Assembly (NCBI GenBank): GCA_937902905.1
Contig: CALELW010000244.1
Coordinates: forward strand, 1 to 19,143
Origin: an uncultured Clostridium sp.
GTDB taxonomy: Bacteria; Bacillota; Clostridia; Lachnospirales; Lachnospiraceae
Reading direction: 5' to 3'
DNA length: 19,143 nucleotides
In this document: positions 7,648-14,699 of the stretch, in pieces
Layout of the letters: each line of letters starts with the position of its first letter
Numbering within the stretch: position 1 is the first letter of the stretch
Translations under genes and position numbers: made by a program
The notes under the pieces: generated by a model
Database searches by the model: none
The model's input: the letters and a program-made list of their open reading frames with translations, nothing else
What the model was told of the DNA's origin: nothing

Positions 7648-8784
7648 CTAGAACAAATTGATAATATCATGCCCAAGAATGACTACCATTAACAGCATCA
7701 AGAGCATGAAACCTGCCATATTAACATAGCCCTCATATTTTGGATTCATCGGCTTTCTGCGAATCCACTCAATAATCAAAAACAGTAACCGTCCGCCGTC
7801 TAATGCCGGAATCGGAAGTAAATTCATAACACCAAGGTTGGCTGAAAGCATAATACACCAGTAAATCATGCTCATAACCATCATCCCCGGTCCGCCACCG
7901 TTTTCCTTATCGCCACTGGCCTCAATGTTTTTACCCATCGTTGATACAATGCCGACCGGCCCTGACACATCACTTGCCTTAAAGCGTTTTGTCACCAGTC
8001 CCTGCAGACTCTTTACAACCGTTTCAATCCAATATTTCATTTCGTAAGTGGAATACTTCAAGGTGCCAAGCACACCTACTTTTTCCCACTTTCCGTGGTT
8101 AATTCCAATGCGGTAGTTTTCATTTCCGCTTGCATCTTTCATAAGCTCCGGTTTCATGACAATCGTTTTTTCCTGACCGTCACGCTCTACAACCATCGTC
8201 ACATCCTCACCCTTAGGGAATCCATAATAAGCCGTATACAGACTAATATCACCATCAATTGTCATCGATTTCCCATTGATTTCTTTGACTACATCGCCAA
8301 CCTGCAAACCGCTCTTTTGCGCCGGTGTATTGTCAGCCACAACCGTAATCTGCGGACTTTGATATCCCATTACGGCAGTCAGTATAACAGAAAATATAAA
8401 TGCTAAGATAAAGTTAAAAAATGGTCCCGCAAAAATAATTGCCATCCGCGCATAAACGGATTTTCTGCTAAAGGAAGAATCATCTGCGATATCCTCTTCC
8501 TCCCCTAACATCATACAGGAACCGCCAAAAGGAAGCAGTTTCCACGAATAAATTGTCTGTTCATTATACTCCGGGTGTTCTTCTAAAAACGCGGAAGATT
8601 TCAAAAACATGACTTTTCTTCCCTCACTCGTCTTTACCCACGAAATCAAACGCGGCCCCATACCAAGCGAAAACTCTAAAACTTTCACCTTATTCCATTT
8701 TGCCACGATAAAATGTCCAAATTCATGAAATAAAATTATCACACTAAAAACTAAAATTGCCAAAAAAATGGTCCATGCACTCAT
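7648..8784 (-). CDS. rseP: Site-2 membrane zinc metalloprotease, RseP/RasP family
   Basis: This 378-residue intramembrane protease cleaves membrane-anchored regulators and leftover signal peptides (RasP in Bacillus). The zinc motif HEFGH lies at residues 20-24 in the first membrane helix. A second membrane segment follows at about 112-141, a PDZ domain at about 146-210 (NTPAQKSGLQVGDVVKEING), the third-ligand motif NLLPIPALDGGR at 321-332, and a last helix at about 354-375. A roughly 30-residue stretch before helix 2 (about 57-95) separates it from the first helix. The ATG at 8784 overlaps the dxr TGA as ATGA, with GGAGG 11 nt upstream inside dxr, so the two are probably translationally coupled. 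Orthologues commonly sit in this uppS-cdsA-dxr-rseP-ispG order. Confidence 0.95.
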   Translation of the reverse strand: MSAWTIFLAILVFSVIILFHEFGHFIVAKWNKVKVLEFSLGMGPRLISWVKTSEGRKVMFLKSSAFLEEHPEYNEQTIYSWKLLPFGGSCMMLGEEEDIADDSSFSRKSVYARMAIIFAGPFFNFILAFIFSVILTAVMGYQSPQITVVADNTPAQKSGLQVGDVVKEINGKSMTIDGDISLYTAYYGFPKGEDVTMVVERDGQEKTIVMKPELMKDASGNENYRIGINHGKWEKVGVLGTLKYSTYEMKYWIETVVKSLQGLVTKRFKASDVSGPVGIVSTMGKNIEASGDKENGGGPGMMVMSMIYWCIMLSANLGVMNLLPIPALDGGRLLFLIIEWIRRKPMNPKYEGYVNMAGFMLLMLLMVVILGHDIINLF

Positions 8785-9941
8785 CTGCTTACATTCCTCC
8801 AATCCTTATTTAAACGTTCATATGTTTCCCTTTCGGTTTCTAAAATCTGAGACAAATCGGGATGCTTAATTACCTGATGTTTACTCATAGCATATTCTAT
8901 CATATCATAAATTTGTAAAAAAGCGATGTCTTTCTTTAAAAATCTCGCAACTGCGTACTCATTTGCCGCATTCATCGCAGTCAGCATACTGCCGCCAATC
9001 CGGCTTGCCTCCGCCGCAATCGGAATTCCCTGCAGCACATCCGTATTTGGTTTTTCAAACTGAATATCGGCTAATGCCTCAAAATCAAGTCTATCTCCCC
9101 CCAAATAATTGCGCTCCGGATAATATAGGGCATACTGAATCGGAAGCCTCATATCCGGTGTTCCAAGCTGCGCCATCACAGCACCGTCAACAAAGCCAAC
9201 CATGGAATGAATCACACTCTTTGGCTGAACTAACACATGAATTTTATCGATATCCACATCAAACAGCCACTTTGCCTCAATCATTTCCAACCCTTTATTT
9301 ATCATTGTCGCTGAATCAATCGTGATTTTTGCCCCCATGCTCCAGTTCGGATGCATAAGTGCCTGTTCTACCGTTACTTTTTCCAGCTCCTCTTTCGTAC
9401 TGTGGCGGAACGGACCGCCGGACGCTGTCAGAAAAAGTGTTTCTATCTGCGATTTTTTCTCACCGTTTAAGCACTGGAAAATAGCCGAATGTTCACTGTC
9501 TACGGGAAGAATTGACACCCCGTATTCTTTTGCCAGCGGCATAATGATATGTCCTGCCGTCACTAATGTTTCCTTATTTGCAAGGGCAATATCCTTTCCC
9601 GCACGGATTGCCTCCATAACCGGACGAAGTCCAATCATGCCAACCATCGCAGCAACTACCACATCCACATTTGGCAGGGTAGAAACCGTAACAAAACCAT
9701 CCATTCCATATAAAATCTCACAGGAATGATTTGGCAGCAATTTTCTTAATTCTTCCGCTTTTTCTTCATTTTTCATAACGGCATAAGACGGGCAGAAACG
9801 CTGAATCAATTCTGCCATTTTTTTAACACTTTCACTCGCCGTCAAAGCAACCACTTCAAAATCGTCCGGATTCTGCGAAATAACATCCAAAGTCTGTGTC
9901 CCAATCGAACCAGTCGCTCCAAGAATCGTTACTCTTTTCAA
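8781..9941 (-). CDS. dxr: 1-deoxy-D-xylulose 5-phosphate reductoisomerase
   Basis: Dxr (IspC) converts DXP to MEP with NADPH, the first committed step of the MEP pathway and the target of fosmidomycin. The NADPH-binding loop GATGSIG lies at residues 8-14 and LANKETLV at 120-127. The metal site is DSEHSAIF (148-155; Asp148, Glu150) with Glu219 in NKGLEMIEA. GGPFR (175-179) and MHPNWSMGAKITIDSAT (196-212) are also intact. The start is probably TTG at 9941, giving MKRVTILG. It has GGGAGG 8 nt upstream and matches the usual N-terminus; no ATG is available nearby, and a TTG at 9965 would overlap cdsA. Length is 386 residues, close to the family norm. The stop overlaps the rseP start (ATGA). Confidence 0.96.
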   Translation of the reverse strand: MKRVTILGATGSIGTQTLDVISQNPDDFEVVALTASESVKKMAELIQRFCPSYAVMKNEEKAEELRKLLPNHSCEILYGMDGFVTVSTLPNVDVVVAAMVGMIGLRPVMEAIRAGKDIALANKETLVTAGHIIMPLAKEYGVSILPVDSEHSAIFQCLNGEKKSQIETLFLTASGGPFRHSTKEELEKVTVEQALMHPNWSMGAKITIDSATMINKGLEMIEAKWLFDVDIDKIHVLVQPKSVIHSMVGFVDGAVMAQLGTPDMRLPIQYALYYPERNYLGGDRLDFEALADIQFEKPNTDVLQGIPIAAEASRIGGSMLTAMNAANEYAVARFLKKDIAFLQIYDMIEYAMSKHQVIKHPDLSQILETERETYERLNKDWRNVSR

Positions 9942-9957
9942 TTCCAATTCCTCCCAA

Positions 9958-10770
9958 TCAACCAAGATTCATCGTAAGGGCTAATAAATAATAAACAAAA
10001 GGTGCCACAAATATTACACTGTCAAACCGATCTAATACACCGCCATGTCCGGGAATTATCTTACCATAATCTTTGATTTCATAATTTCTTTTAATCGCAG
10101 AGGCTGTCAAGTCACCAACCTGAGAAATCAACGCTCCAATCACTGCAACCAACGGAAATACGATGTGTGGGTTTGCTGTAAAAGCGGCGTATTCCGGAAA
10201 GAAAAAGGCATAACAAAAACCAAGCAGTCCGGCACCGACAACACCACCAATGCAACCCTCAACCGTCTTTTTCGGACTCAGTTCTGAGAAATGATGTTTT
10301 CCAATCAAAACACCGGTCACATAAGCAAATGTGTCCGAGCCCCAGGCAGAAATTATAATCAGCCATACCAGCCAGTTTCCGGCAACTAACTCTCTCGTTC
10401 TTGCAATATAACTGAACAAAACACTTACATATAAAAAAGCAAACACTGCTTTCGTAATATCTTCAATTCGTAACTTTGGATAAGAAAATACATAAATTAC
10501 TAACAGGGCAAGCATCATGAATATAAGCAGTCCCAACAGCAGCCAGTCAATTCCTCCATAGATACAAAGCATGCCATAATAGACGGCAGTCGCCACATAT
10601 GCCACCACTGCCAGAGAAGATTTTTCCATCCGAAGCACACGCAGCAGTTCATATACACCAAGAAGTGATAAAACACCGAGCGCAAAAAGCAGAAAATAAC
10701 CTCCCTGAACAAAGAAGAAAATAGCGGCAAGCACTAAGACAATCCCACTGATTAAACGAGTAAAAAACAT
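9958..10770 (-). CDS. cdsA: Phosphatidate cytidylyltransferase (CDP-diglyceride synthase)
   Basis: CdsA makes CDP-diacylglycerol from CTP and phosphatidic acid, the branch point of bacterial phospholipid synthesis. The 270-residue protein is almost entirely hydrophobic, with about eight membrane helices. The family signature lies at about 224-250: SAIKRNYEIKDYGKIIPGHG followed by GVLDRFD, containing the metal-binding acidic residues. An earlier conserved piece, WGSDTFAY...SPKKTVEG, lies at 143-172. The ATG at 10770 has AGGAGG about 9 nt upstream. It starts 12 nt after uppS and stops 16 nt before dxr. Confidence 0.95.
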   Translation of the reverse strand: MFFTRLISGIVLVLAAIFFFVQGGYFLLFALGVLSLLGVYELLRVLRMEKSSLAVVAYVATAVYYGMLCIYGGIDWLLLGLLIFMMLALLVIYVFSYPKLRIEDITKAVFAFLYVSVLFSYIARTRELVAGNWLVWLIIISAWGSDTFAYVTGVLIGKHHFSELSPKKTVEGCIGGVVGAGLLGFCYAFFFPEYAAFTANPHIVFPLVAVIGALISQVGDLTASAIKRNYEIKDYGKIIPGHGGVLDRFDSVIFVAPFVYYLLALTMNLG

Positions 10771-10782
10771 GATTTGCTCCTC

Positions 10783-11496
10783 CTAAATTCCTCCAAAGCG
10801 ACGGTCTCTTTTGTTGTAATAATCAATCGCTTTATGTAATTCTTTTTTATTAAAATCCGGCCACAAAACATCCGTAAAATAAAATTCGGTATAAGCAAGC
10901 TGCCAAAGCATAAAGTTAGAAAGCCTTTCTTCCCCACTTGTACGAATCAACAAATCCGGATCCGGAAGACCTTTGGTGTCCAAATATCCGGCAAACATTT
11001 CTTCACTGATATCTTCAGGCTTTACTTTACCGTCTTTCACATCCGCTGTCATCTTTCTCATCGCACGTGTCATTTCATCCCGGCTTCCATAGTTTAAGGC
11101 AACCTGAAAATGAAGTCCGGTATTATCTTTCGTTGCTTCTTCAAGTTCTTTGATACTCTGTTTCATGTCCTCTTCCAATGGAGTAATATCACCAATTACA
11201 CGAACGCACATATTATTTTTTGTACTTCTCTTAATGCAGTCTTTCAAATATTGTCTAAGAAGTTTCATCAGCGCATTAACCTCATCCTCCGGCCGTTTCC
11301 AGTTCTCCGTGGAAAACGCGTATACCGTGAGATAATTTATCCCCAGATTATAGGCATCCTCACAAATCTCTTCCACGGTTTTACTTCCGGCAACATGCCC
11401 TGCTTTACGTGGCAGCAAACGCTTTTTTGCCCATCTTCCATTGCCATCCAAAATAATGGCAACATGATTTGGCGCATTTAATTCTGAACGTTCCAT
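10783..11496 (-). CDS. uppS: Undecaprenyl diphosphate synthase (cis-prenyltransferase)
   Basis: UppS extends farnesyl diphosphate with eight isopentenyl diphosphates to make C55-PP, the precursor of the lipid carrier for peptidoglycan and teichoic acids. The 237-residue protein has all cis-prenyltransferase regions: catalytic Asp17 in ILDGNGRWAKKR (15-26), the FSTENWKRP motif (61-69), LNYGSRDE (134-141), DPDLLIRTSGEERLSNF (179-195) and the terminal RRFGG (232-236). I chose the ATG at 11496 because GGAGG lies 8 nt upstream; an in-frame ATG at 11511 has no good site. A terminator-like hairpin ends only 7 nt before this ribosome binding site and may control entry into the uppS-polC part of the run. 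Confidence 0.96.
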   Translation of the reverse strand: MERSELNAPNHVAIILDGNGRWAKKRLLPRKAGHVAGSKTVEEICEDAYNLGINYLTVYAFSTENWKRPEDEVNALMKLLRQYLKDCIKRSTKNNMCVRVIGDITPLEEDMKQSIKELEEATKDNTGLHFQVALNYGSRDEMTRAMRKMTADVKDGKVKPEDISEEMFAGYLDTKGLPDPDLLIRTSGEERLSNFMLWQLAYTEFYFTDVLWPDFNKKELHKAIDYYNKRDRRFGGI

Positions 11497-11516
11497 AAAA
11501 ATTTCCTCCATCTTCT

Positions 11517-11598
11517 AAAAAAAGGAAGGACAGACAAGACTCCTGCAAAGCAGGAACAGGCTGTCCTAATATTCGGCACACATACACCGAACTTCCTT
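11517..11598 (-). terminator. Branched hairpin with T7 tract between frr and uppS (terminator or attenuator)
   Basis: Read leftward from the frr stop: AAGGA (11594-11598) can pair with TCCTT (11522-11526), enclosing two hairpins. The first is TTCGG (11587-11591)/CCGAA (11572-11576). The second is AGGACAG (11561-11567)/CTGTCCT (11527-11533), with an inner stem TCCTGC/GCAGGA (11550-11555/11541-11546) and a TTT loop. Seven T residues follow (11517-11523). The uppS ribosome binding site (11505-11509) comes only 7 nt later and there is no room for a promoter between them. Partial termination or regulated attenuation is therefore likelier than a hard stop. Confidence 0.75.
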
Positions 11599-12147
11599 CT
11601 ATACGGTCATTACTTCTGTTGATTTTGCATCAATTGCCTGGTCAATTTTCTTTACATACTCATCGGTAAGTTTCTGAATCTTGTCTTCCAACTGTTTCTG
11701 GTCGTCTTCTGAAATCTCGTTTGCCTTTGCTTCTTTTTTCACAGCATCATTGGCATCTCTACGAATGTTTCGGATAGCAACCTTAGCTTCCTCACCTTTT
11801 TTCTTAACGTCTTTTACCAATTCTTTACGACGTTCCTCCGTAAGTTCCGGAAATACCAGACGAATCACTTTTCCGTCGTTTGCCGGTGTAAGTCCCAAAT
11901 CAGAAGCCAAAATTGCTTTCTCGATATCCTTAATAAGACTGGTATCCCACGGCTGAATCTGAATCATGCGGGCTTCCGGTACGGAAATATTGGCAACCCC
12001 CTGTAAGGAAGTCGGTGTTCCATAATAATCGACCTGAATGCGGTCCAAAATTCTTGGATTAGCACGTCCGGCACGAATCGCACCATATTCTTCTTCCAAA
12101 TTAGCAAGTGACTTCTTCATCTTCTCTTCATATTGATTTAATTCCAT
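11599..12147 (-). CDS. frr: Ribosome recycling factor
   Basis: RRF splits post-termination ribosomes together with EF-G. The 182-residue protein matches the usual length of about 185. It has the family pattern: N-terminal helix (NQYEEKMKKSLANLEEEY), conserved IRAGRANPRILD (24-35), VDYYGTPTSLQGVANISVPE (39-58), MIQIQPWD, and the C-terminal helices with RKELVKDVKKKGEEAKVAIR. ATG 12147 has GGAGG 10 nt upstream. It starts 16 nt after pyrH, the near-universal pyrH-frr pairing. A structured terminator-like element begins directly after its stop. Confidence 0.97.
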   Translation of the reverse strand: MELNQYEEKMKKSLANLEEEYGAIRAGRANPRILDRIQVDYYGTPTSLQGVANISVPEARMIQIQPWDTSLIKDIEKAILASDLGLTPANDGKVIRLVFPELTEERRKELVKDVKKKGEEAKVAIRNIRRDANDAVKKEAKANEISEDDQKQLEDKIQKLTDEYVKKIDQAIDAKSTEVMTV

Positions 12148-12163
12148 GACTGTTTAACCTCCA

Positions 12164-12871
12164 TTAATCCACAGTAATAATCGTGCCGTTGCTCTTTCCT
12201 GCTACGGCGTTTGCAATACTGTTCTCTTCATTCAAACCAAAAATCAGCATTGGCATTTTATTTTCCAGACAAAGCACAGCGGCCGCCAAATCTACAACAC
12301 CGAGTTTGTTGTCAACAATGTCTGCCATCTGCATCGAATCATACTTTTTCGCATCCGGATTTACCGCCGGGTCGGAATCATAAACACCATCAATGGATTT
12401 CGCTGCCAGAATAATATCGGCATCAATTTCAATCGCACGAAGCGCCGTTGCGGTATCGGTCGAAAAATACGGATGTCCGGTTCCACCGGCAAAAAATACT
12501 ACCATTCCTTTTCCAAGATACTTGTTGACGCGGTCTTTGGAAAATAATTTCGTAAAAGAACCACAGGAAAATGGTGTTAATACTTGTGTCATAAGTCCTA
12601 CGGAGCGACAGATTTCTGACATATAAATGCAGTTCATAATCGTAGCCATCATACCAATCTGGTCTGCTTTGGTACGGTCAATTGTCTCACTGGAGCGTCC
12701 CCGCCAGAAGTTTCCGCCACCGATTACAATAGCAACTTCAGTTCCGGCATCCACCAAATCTTTAATCTGTTTCGCAACCGGTACACAGGTTGCTTCGTCA
12801 AAACCGGTACCCTTGTCTCCAGCCAAAGCCTCACCGCTTAATTTCAATAATACTCTTTTATATTTACTCAT
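12164..12871 (-). CDS. pyrH: UMP kinase
   Basis: PyrH phosphorylates UMP to UDP and is a hexameric member of the amino-acid kinase fold, often regulated by GTP and UTP. The 235-residue protein shows LLKLSGEAL (8-16) for phosphate binding, IVIGGGNFWRGR (47-58), the UMP-site region DRTKADQIGMMATIMN (65-80), and VVFFAGGTGHPYFSTDTAT (124-142). The ATG at 12871 has GGAGG 10 nt upstream. It lies 26 nt after the bactofilin gene and 16 nt before frr. In most Firmicutes tsf lies directly upstream of pyrH; here four genes separate them. Confidence 0.97.
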   Translation of the reverse strand: MSKYKRVLLKLSGEALAGDKGTGFDEATCVPVAKQIKDLVDAGTEVAIVIGGGNFWRGRSSETIDRTKADQIGMMATIMNCIYMSEICRSVGLMTQVLTPFSCGSFTKLFSKDRVNKYLGKGMVVFFAGGTGHPYFSTDTATALRAIEIDADIILAAKSIDGVYDSDPAVNPDAKKYDSMQMADIVDNKLGVVDLAAAVLCLENKMPMLIFGLNEENSIANAVAGKSNGTIITVD

Positions 12872-12897
12872 TGCTAAATAGCCTCCTGTTATACTTC

Positions 12898-13761
12898 TTA
12901 TTCAAAAAATGAATCCAAATCCACATCGGCATATGCTAAAGAGCAATGTCCATCAATAACGGCTCCACTGTTAATCTGAATGGATTTTGCTTTAATGTCT
13001 CCTTTTACTACTGCTGTGGAATCCACGATAACAGGACCATTAACTTCAATATTTCCTTTGACTGCTCCGGCAACCAGTACAGAAGTACAGTTAATATTAC
13101 CAATTACGACTGTTCCTACATCAATTTTTACAATACCACGGCTGTTAATATCACCTTCCAGTCTTGGAGTGTTTACATAAATTTCAGAAGCAATCGTATT
13201 ACCTGCTACTTTACCGGTAATTGTTAATTTACCCTCACATTCTACATCACCTTCAATGGTACCTTTTACAACGAGAGATGTATCCGATTTAATGCCACCG
13301 TTAATGGTTGTTCCTTTTGTAATTACGGTAACTTCCTGTGCATCATCTTCTACCTCTTGCACTGGTGTATTATCAACACTTGTCTCTTCCATTACTTCTT
13401 CGTTCATGACCTGTTCCTCCTCATAATCTTCAACCGTATCTTCAACCGGTTCTTCTATTTCTTCCGGCTCTTCTGCCACTTCTTCAAGCGGTTCTTCTAC
13501 CAGTGATTCCTCTGGTTCCTCGATTACTTCTTCCGGCCCTGCATCCACCGCAATTTCATTTTCTTCTGTCACATTATTTTCCACAACTAATTCCGGAACC
13601 TCTTCTGCCGGTTCTTCCGGTGGAAAATCGGTTGTCAATTCACTCATTGGAACTGTCTCATCTGTTTTCTCAACATCCACTGCCAGATTTTCATCCAGAC
13701 TCTCTGTCAACTCATTCACAGACTGAGCAATATCCTCTTTTAAGTCCTTAAAAAAACTCAT
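12898..13761 (-). CDS. Bactofilin with a long acidic N-terminal extension
   Basis: Bactofilins polymerise into cytoskeletal filaments or patches at the membrane and help place wall-modifying enzymes. Residues 145-272 form the bactofilin beta-helix, seen as repeated short strands with alternating V/I/G (TINGGIKSDTSLVVKGTIEG, KLTITGKVAG, IVKIDVGTVVIGNI, SIQINSGAVIDGHC). It is preceded by an N-terminal helix (MSFFKDLKEDIAQSVNEL) and about 110 residues rich in Glu, Pro and Val (30-142). That tail is much longer than the short flexible tails usual in bactofilins and is probably disordered. The C-terminus is DVDLDSFFE. ATG 13761 overlaps the deacetylase stop as ATGA, with AGGAGG upstream, so the two are probably translated together. 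No peptidase M23 gene lies beside it; the CE4 deacetylase takes that neighbour position. Confidence 0.92.
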   Translation of the reverse strand: MSFFKDLKEDIAQSVNELTESLDENLAVDVEKTDETVPMSELTTDFPPEEPAEEVPELVVENNVTEENEIAVDAGPEEVIEEPEESLVEEPLEEVAEEPEEIEEPVEDTVEDYEEEQVMNEEVMEETSVDNTPVQEVEDDAQEVTVITKGTTINGGIKSDTSLVVKGTIEGDVECEGKLTITGKVAGNTIASEIYVNTPRLEGDINSRGIVKIDVGTVVIGNINCTSVLVAGAVKGNIEVNGPVIVDSTAVVKGDIKAKSIQINSGAVIDGHCSLAYADVDLDSFFE

Positions 13762-14684
13762 TTTTCTTCCTCCTGATTTCCATTGTTGTGCTGAATGAGT
13801 ATCATCGACTCATCCACCGGCAACAATTCATAATTTTTAGCCTTAATTTGTTTTATAATAGATGGCAGTGCTTTTACCGTCATCGGCTTGTCTGCCACAT
13901 CATACATAAGTACAACTGCTGTATCATATGCATCAACGCCCTGCATAACACCGGTTACCACTTGTTCTTTTGTGGCATTTGCATTATTGATATCAGGACT
14001 GATGACATTCCAGTCTAAATACAGATAATGGTTTTTATTTAACACATCAATAAAGTTCTGGATTGGAAGTGATGTGTTTTGCGTACTGCTTCCTCCCGGA
14101 AAACGATAAAACTTCGTGTGTACTCCGGTTGCTTCATATAAACAGCGGTTAATTTGTTTTAAGTCCTTCTCAAAAGCCTCTTTAGAATCATAAATCACAT
14201 CTTGGATATGTGAATAAGAATGCATCGCTAATGTGTGGCCTTCTTTTACAATCCGCTTATATATTTTCTTCGACGAAGCATCTTCTTTTCCTGTCACGAA
14301 AAAGGTTGCTTTCACATGGTTTTTTTTCAGTACATCTAAAATTTTTCCGGTCTGGCTTCCCGGTCCATCATCAAAAGTCAGATAAACCTTTTTGGTAGTT
14401 GTATCATCCGTTGGTTTTATCGTTGGCACGGCAGTCGACGCCTTCTTCGGCTCTTTCGTTGTCTTTATCTCTTTTTCCTGTGCCTTGACAACATCCGAAT
14501 CCGACACCTTGGTAATCGTCTCAATCTGTTTTTCCAGTGAATGAACCTTCACCAATAAAAACAAACACATTATCGTAGGCAGTAACAAAAGTACAACAGC
14601 TGTCCCTACAATAATTTTCTTTATTCGCCTTACCCTTTTCTTCCGATAAGCAGCCTCCGCTGCACGAACTGTATTTCCTGTCAC
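13758..14684 (-). CDS. Membrane-anchored CE4 polysaccharide (peptidoglycan-type) deacetylase with altered motif 5
   Basis: The family removes acetyl groups from GlcNAc/MurNAc or related sugars at the cell surface using a metal held by Asp-His-His. This 308-residue protein has a basic N-terminus, one membrane helix (about 24-46), a Lys/Thr-rich linker (about 50-97) and a NodB-homology domain (98-292). Motifs: TFDDGP 103-108 (Asp105, Asp106), HSYSH 155-159 (metal His155, His159), RFPGGS 194-199 and DWNV 224-227. At motif 5 it reads VVLMYDVAD (257-265), with Tyr261 where the family normally has the catalytic His (LMHD). It starts with GTG at 14684, with GGAGG 10 nt upstream. It lies 15 nt after the GGDEF gene and overlaps bactofilin by 4 nt. 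Metal binding looks intact, but activity may be altered. Confidence 0.92.
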   Translation of the reverse strand: MTGNTVRAAEAAYRKKRVRRIKKIIVGTAVVLLLLPTIMCLFLLVKVHSLEKQIETITKVSDSDVVKAQEKEIKTTKEPKKASTAVPTIKPTDDTTTKKVYLTFDDGPGSQTGKILDVLKKNHVKATFFVTGKEDASSKKIYKRIVKEGHTLAMHSYSHIQDVIYDSKEAFEKDLKQINRCLYEATGVHTKFYRFPGGSSTQNTSLPIQNFIDVLNKNHYLYLDWNVISPDINNANATKEQVVTGVMQGVDAYDTAVVLMYDVADKPMTVKALPSIIKQIKAKNYELLPVDESMILIQHNNGNQEEEK

Positions 14685-14699
14685 CTGGCAGCGACCTCC

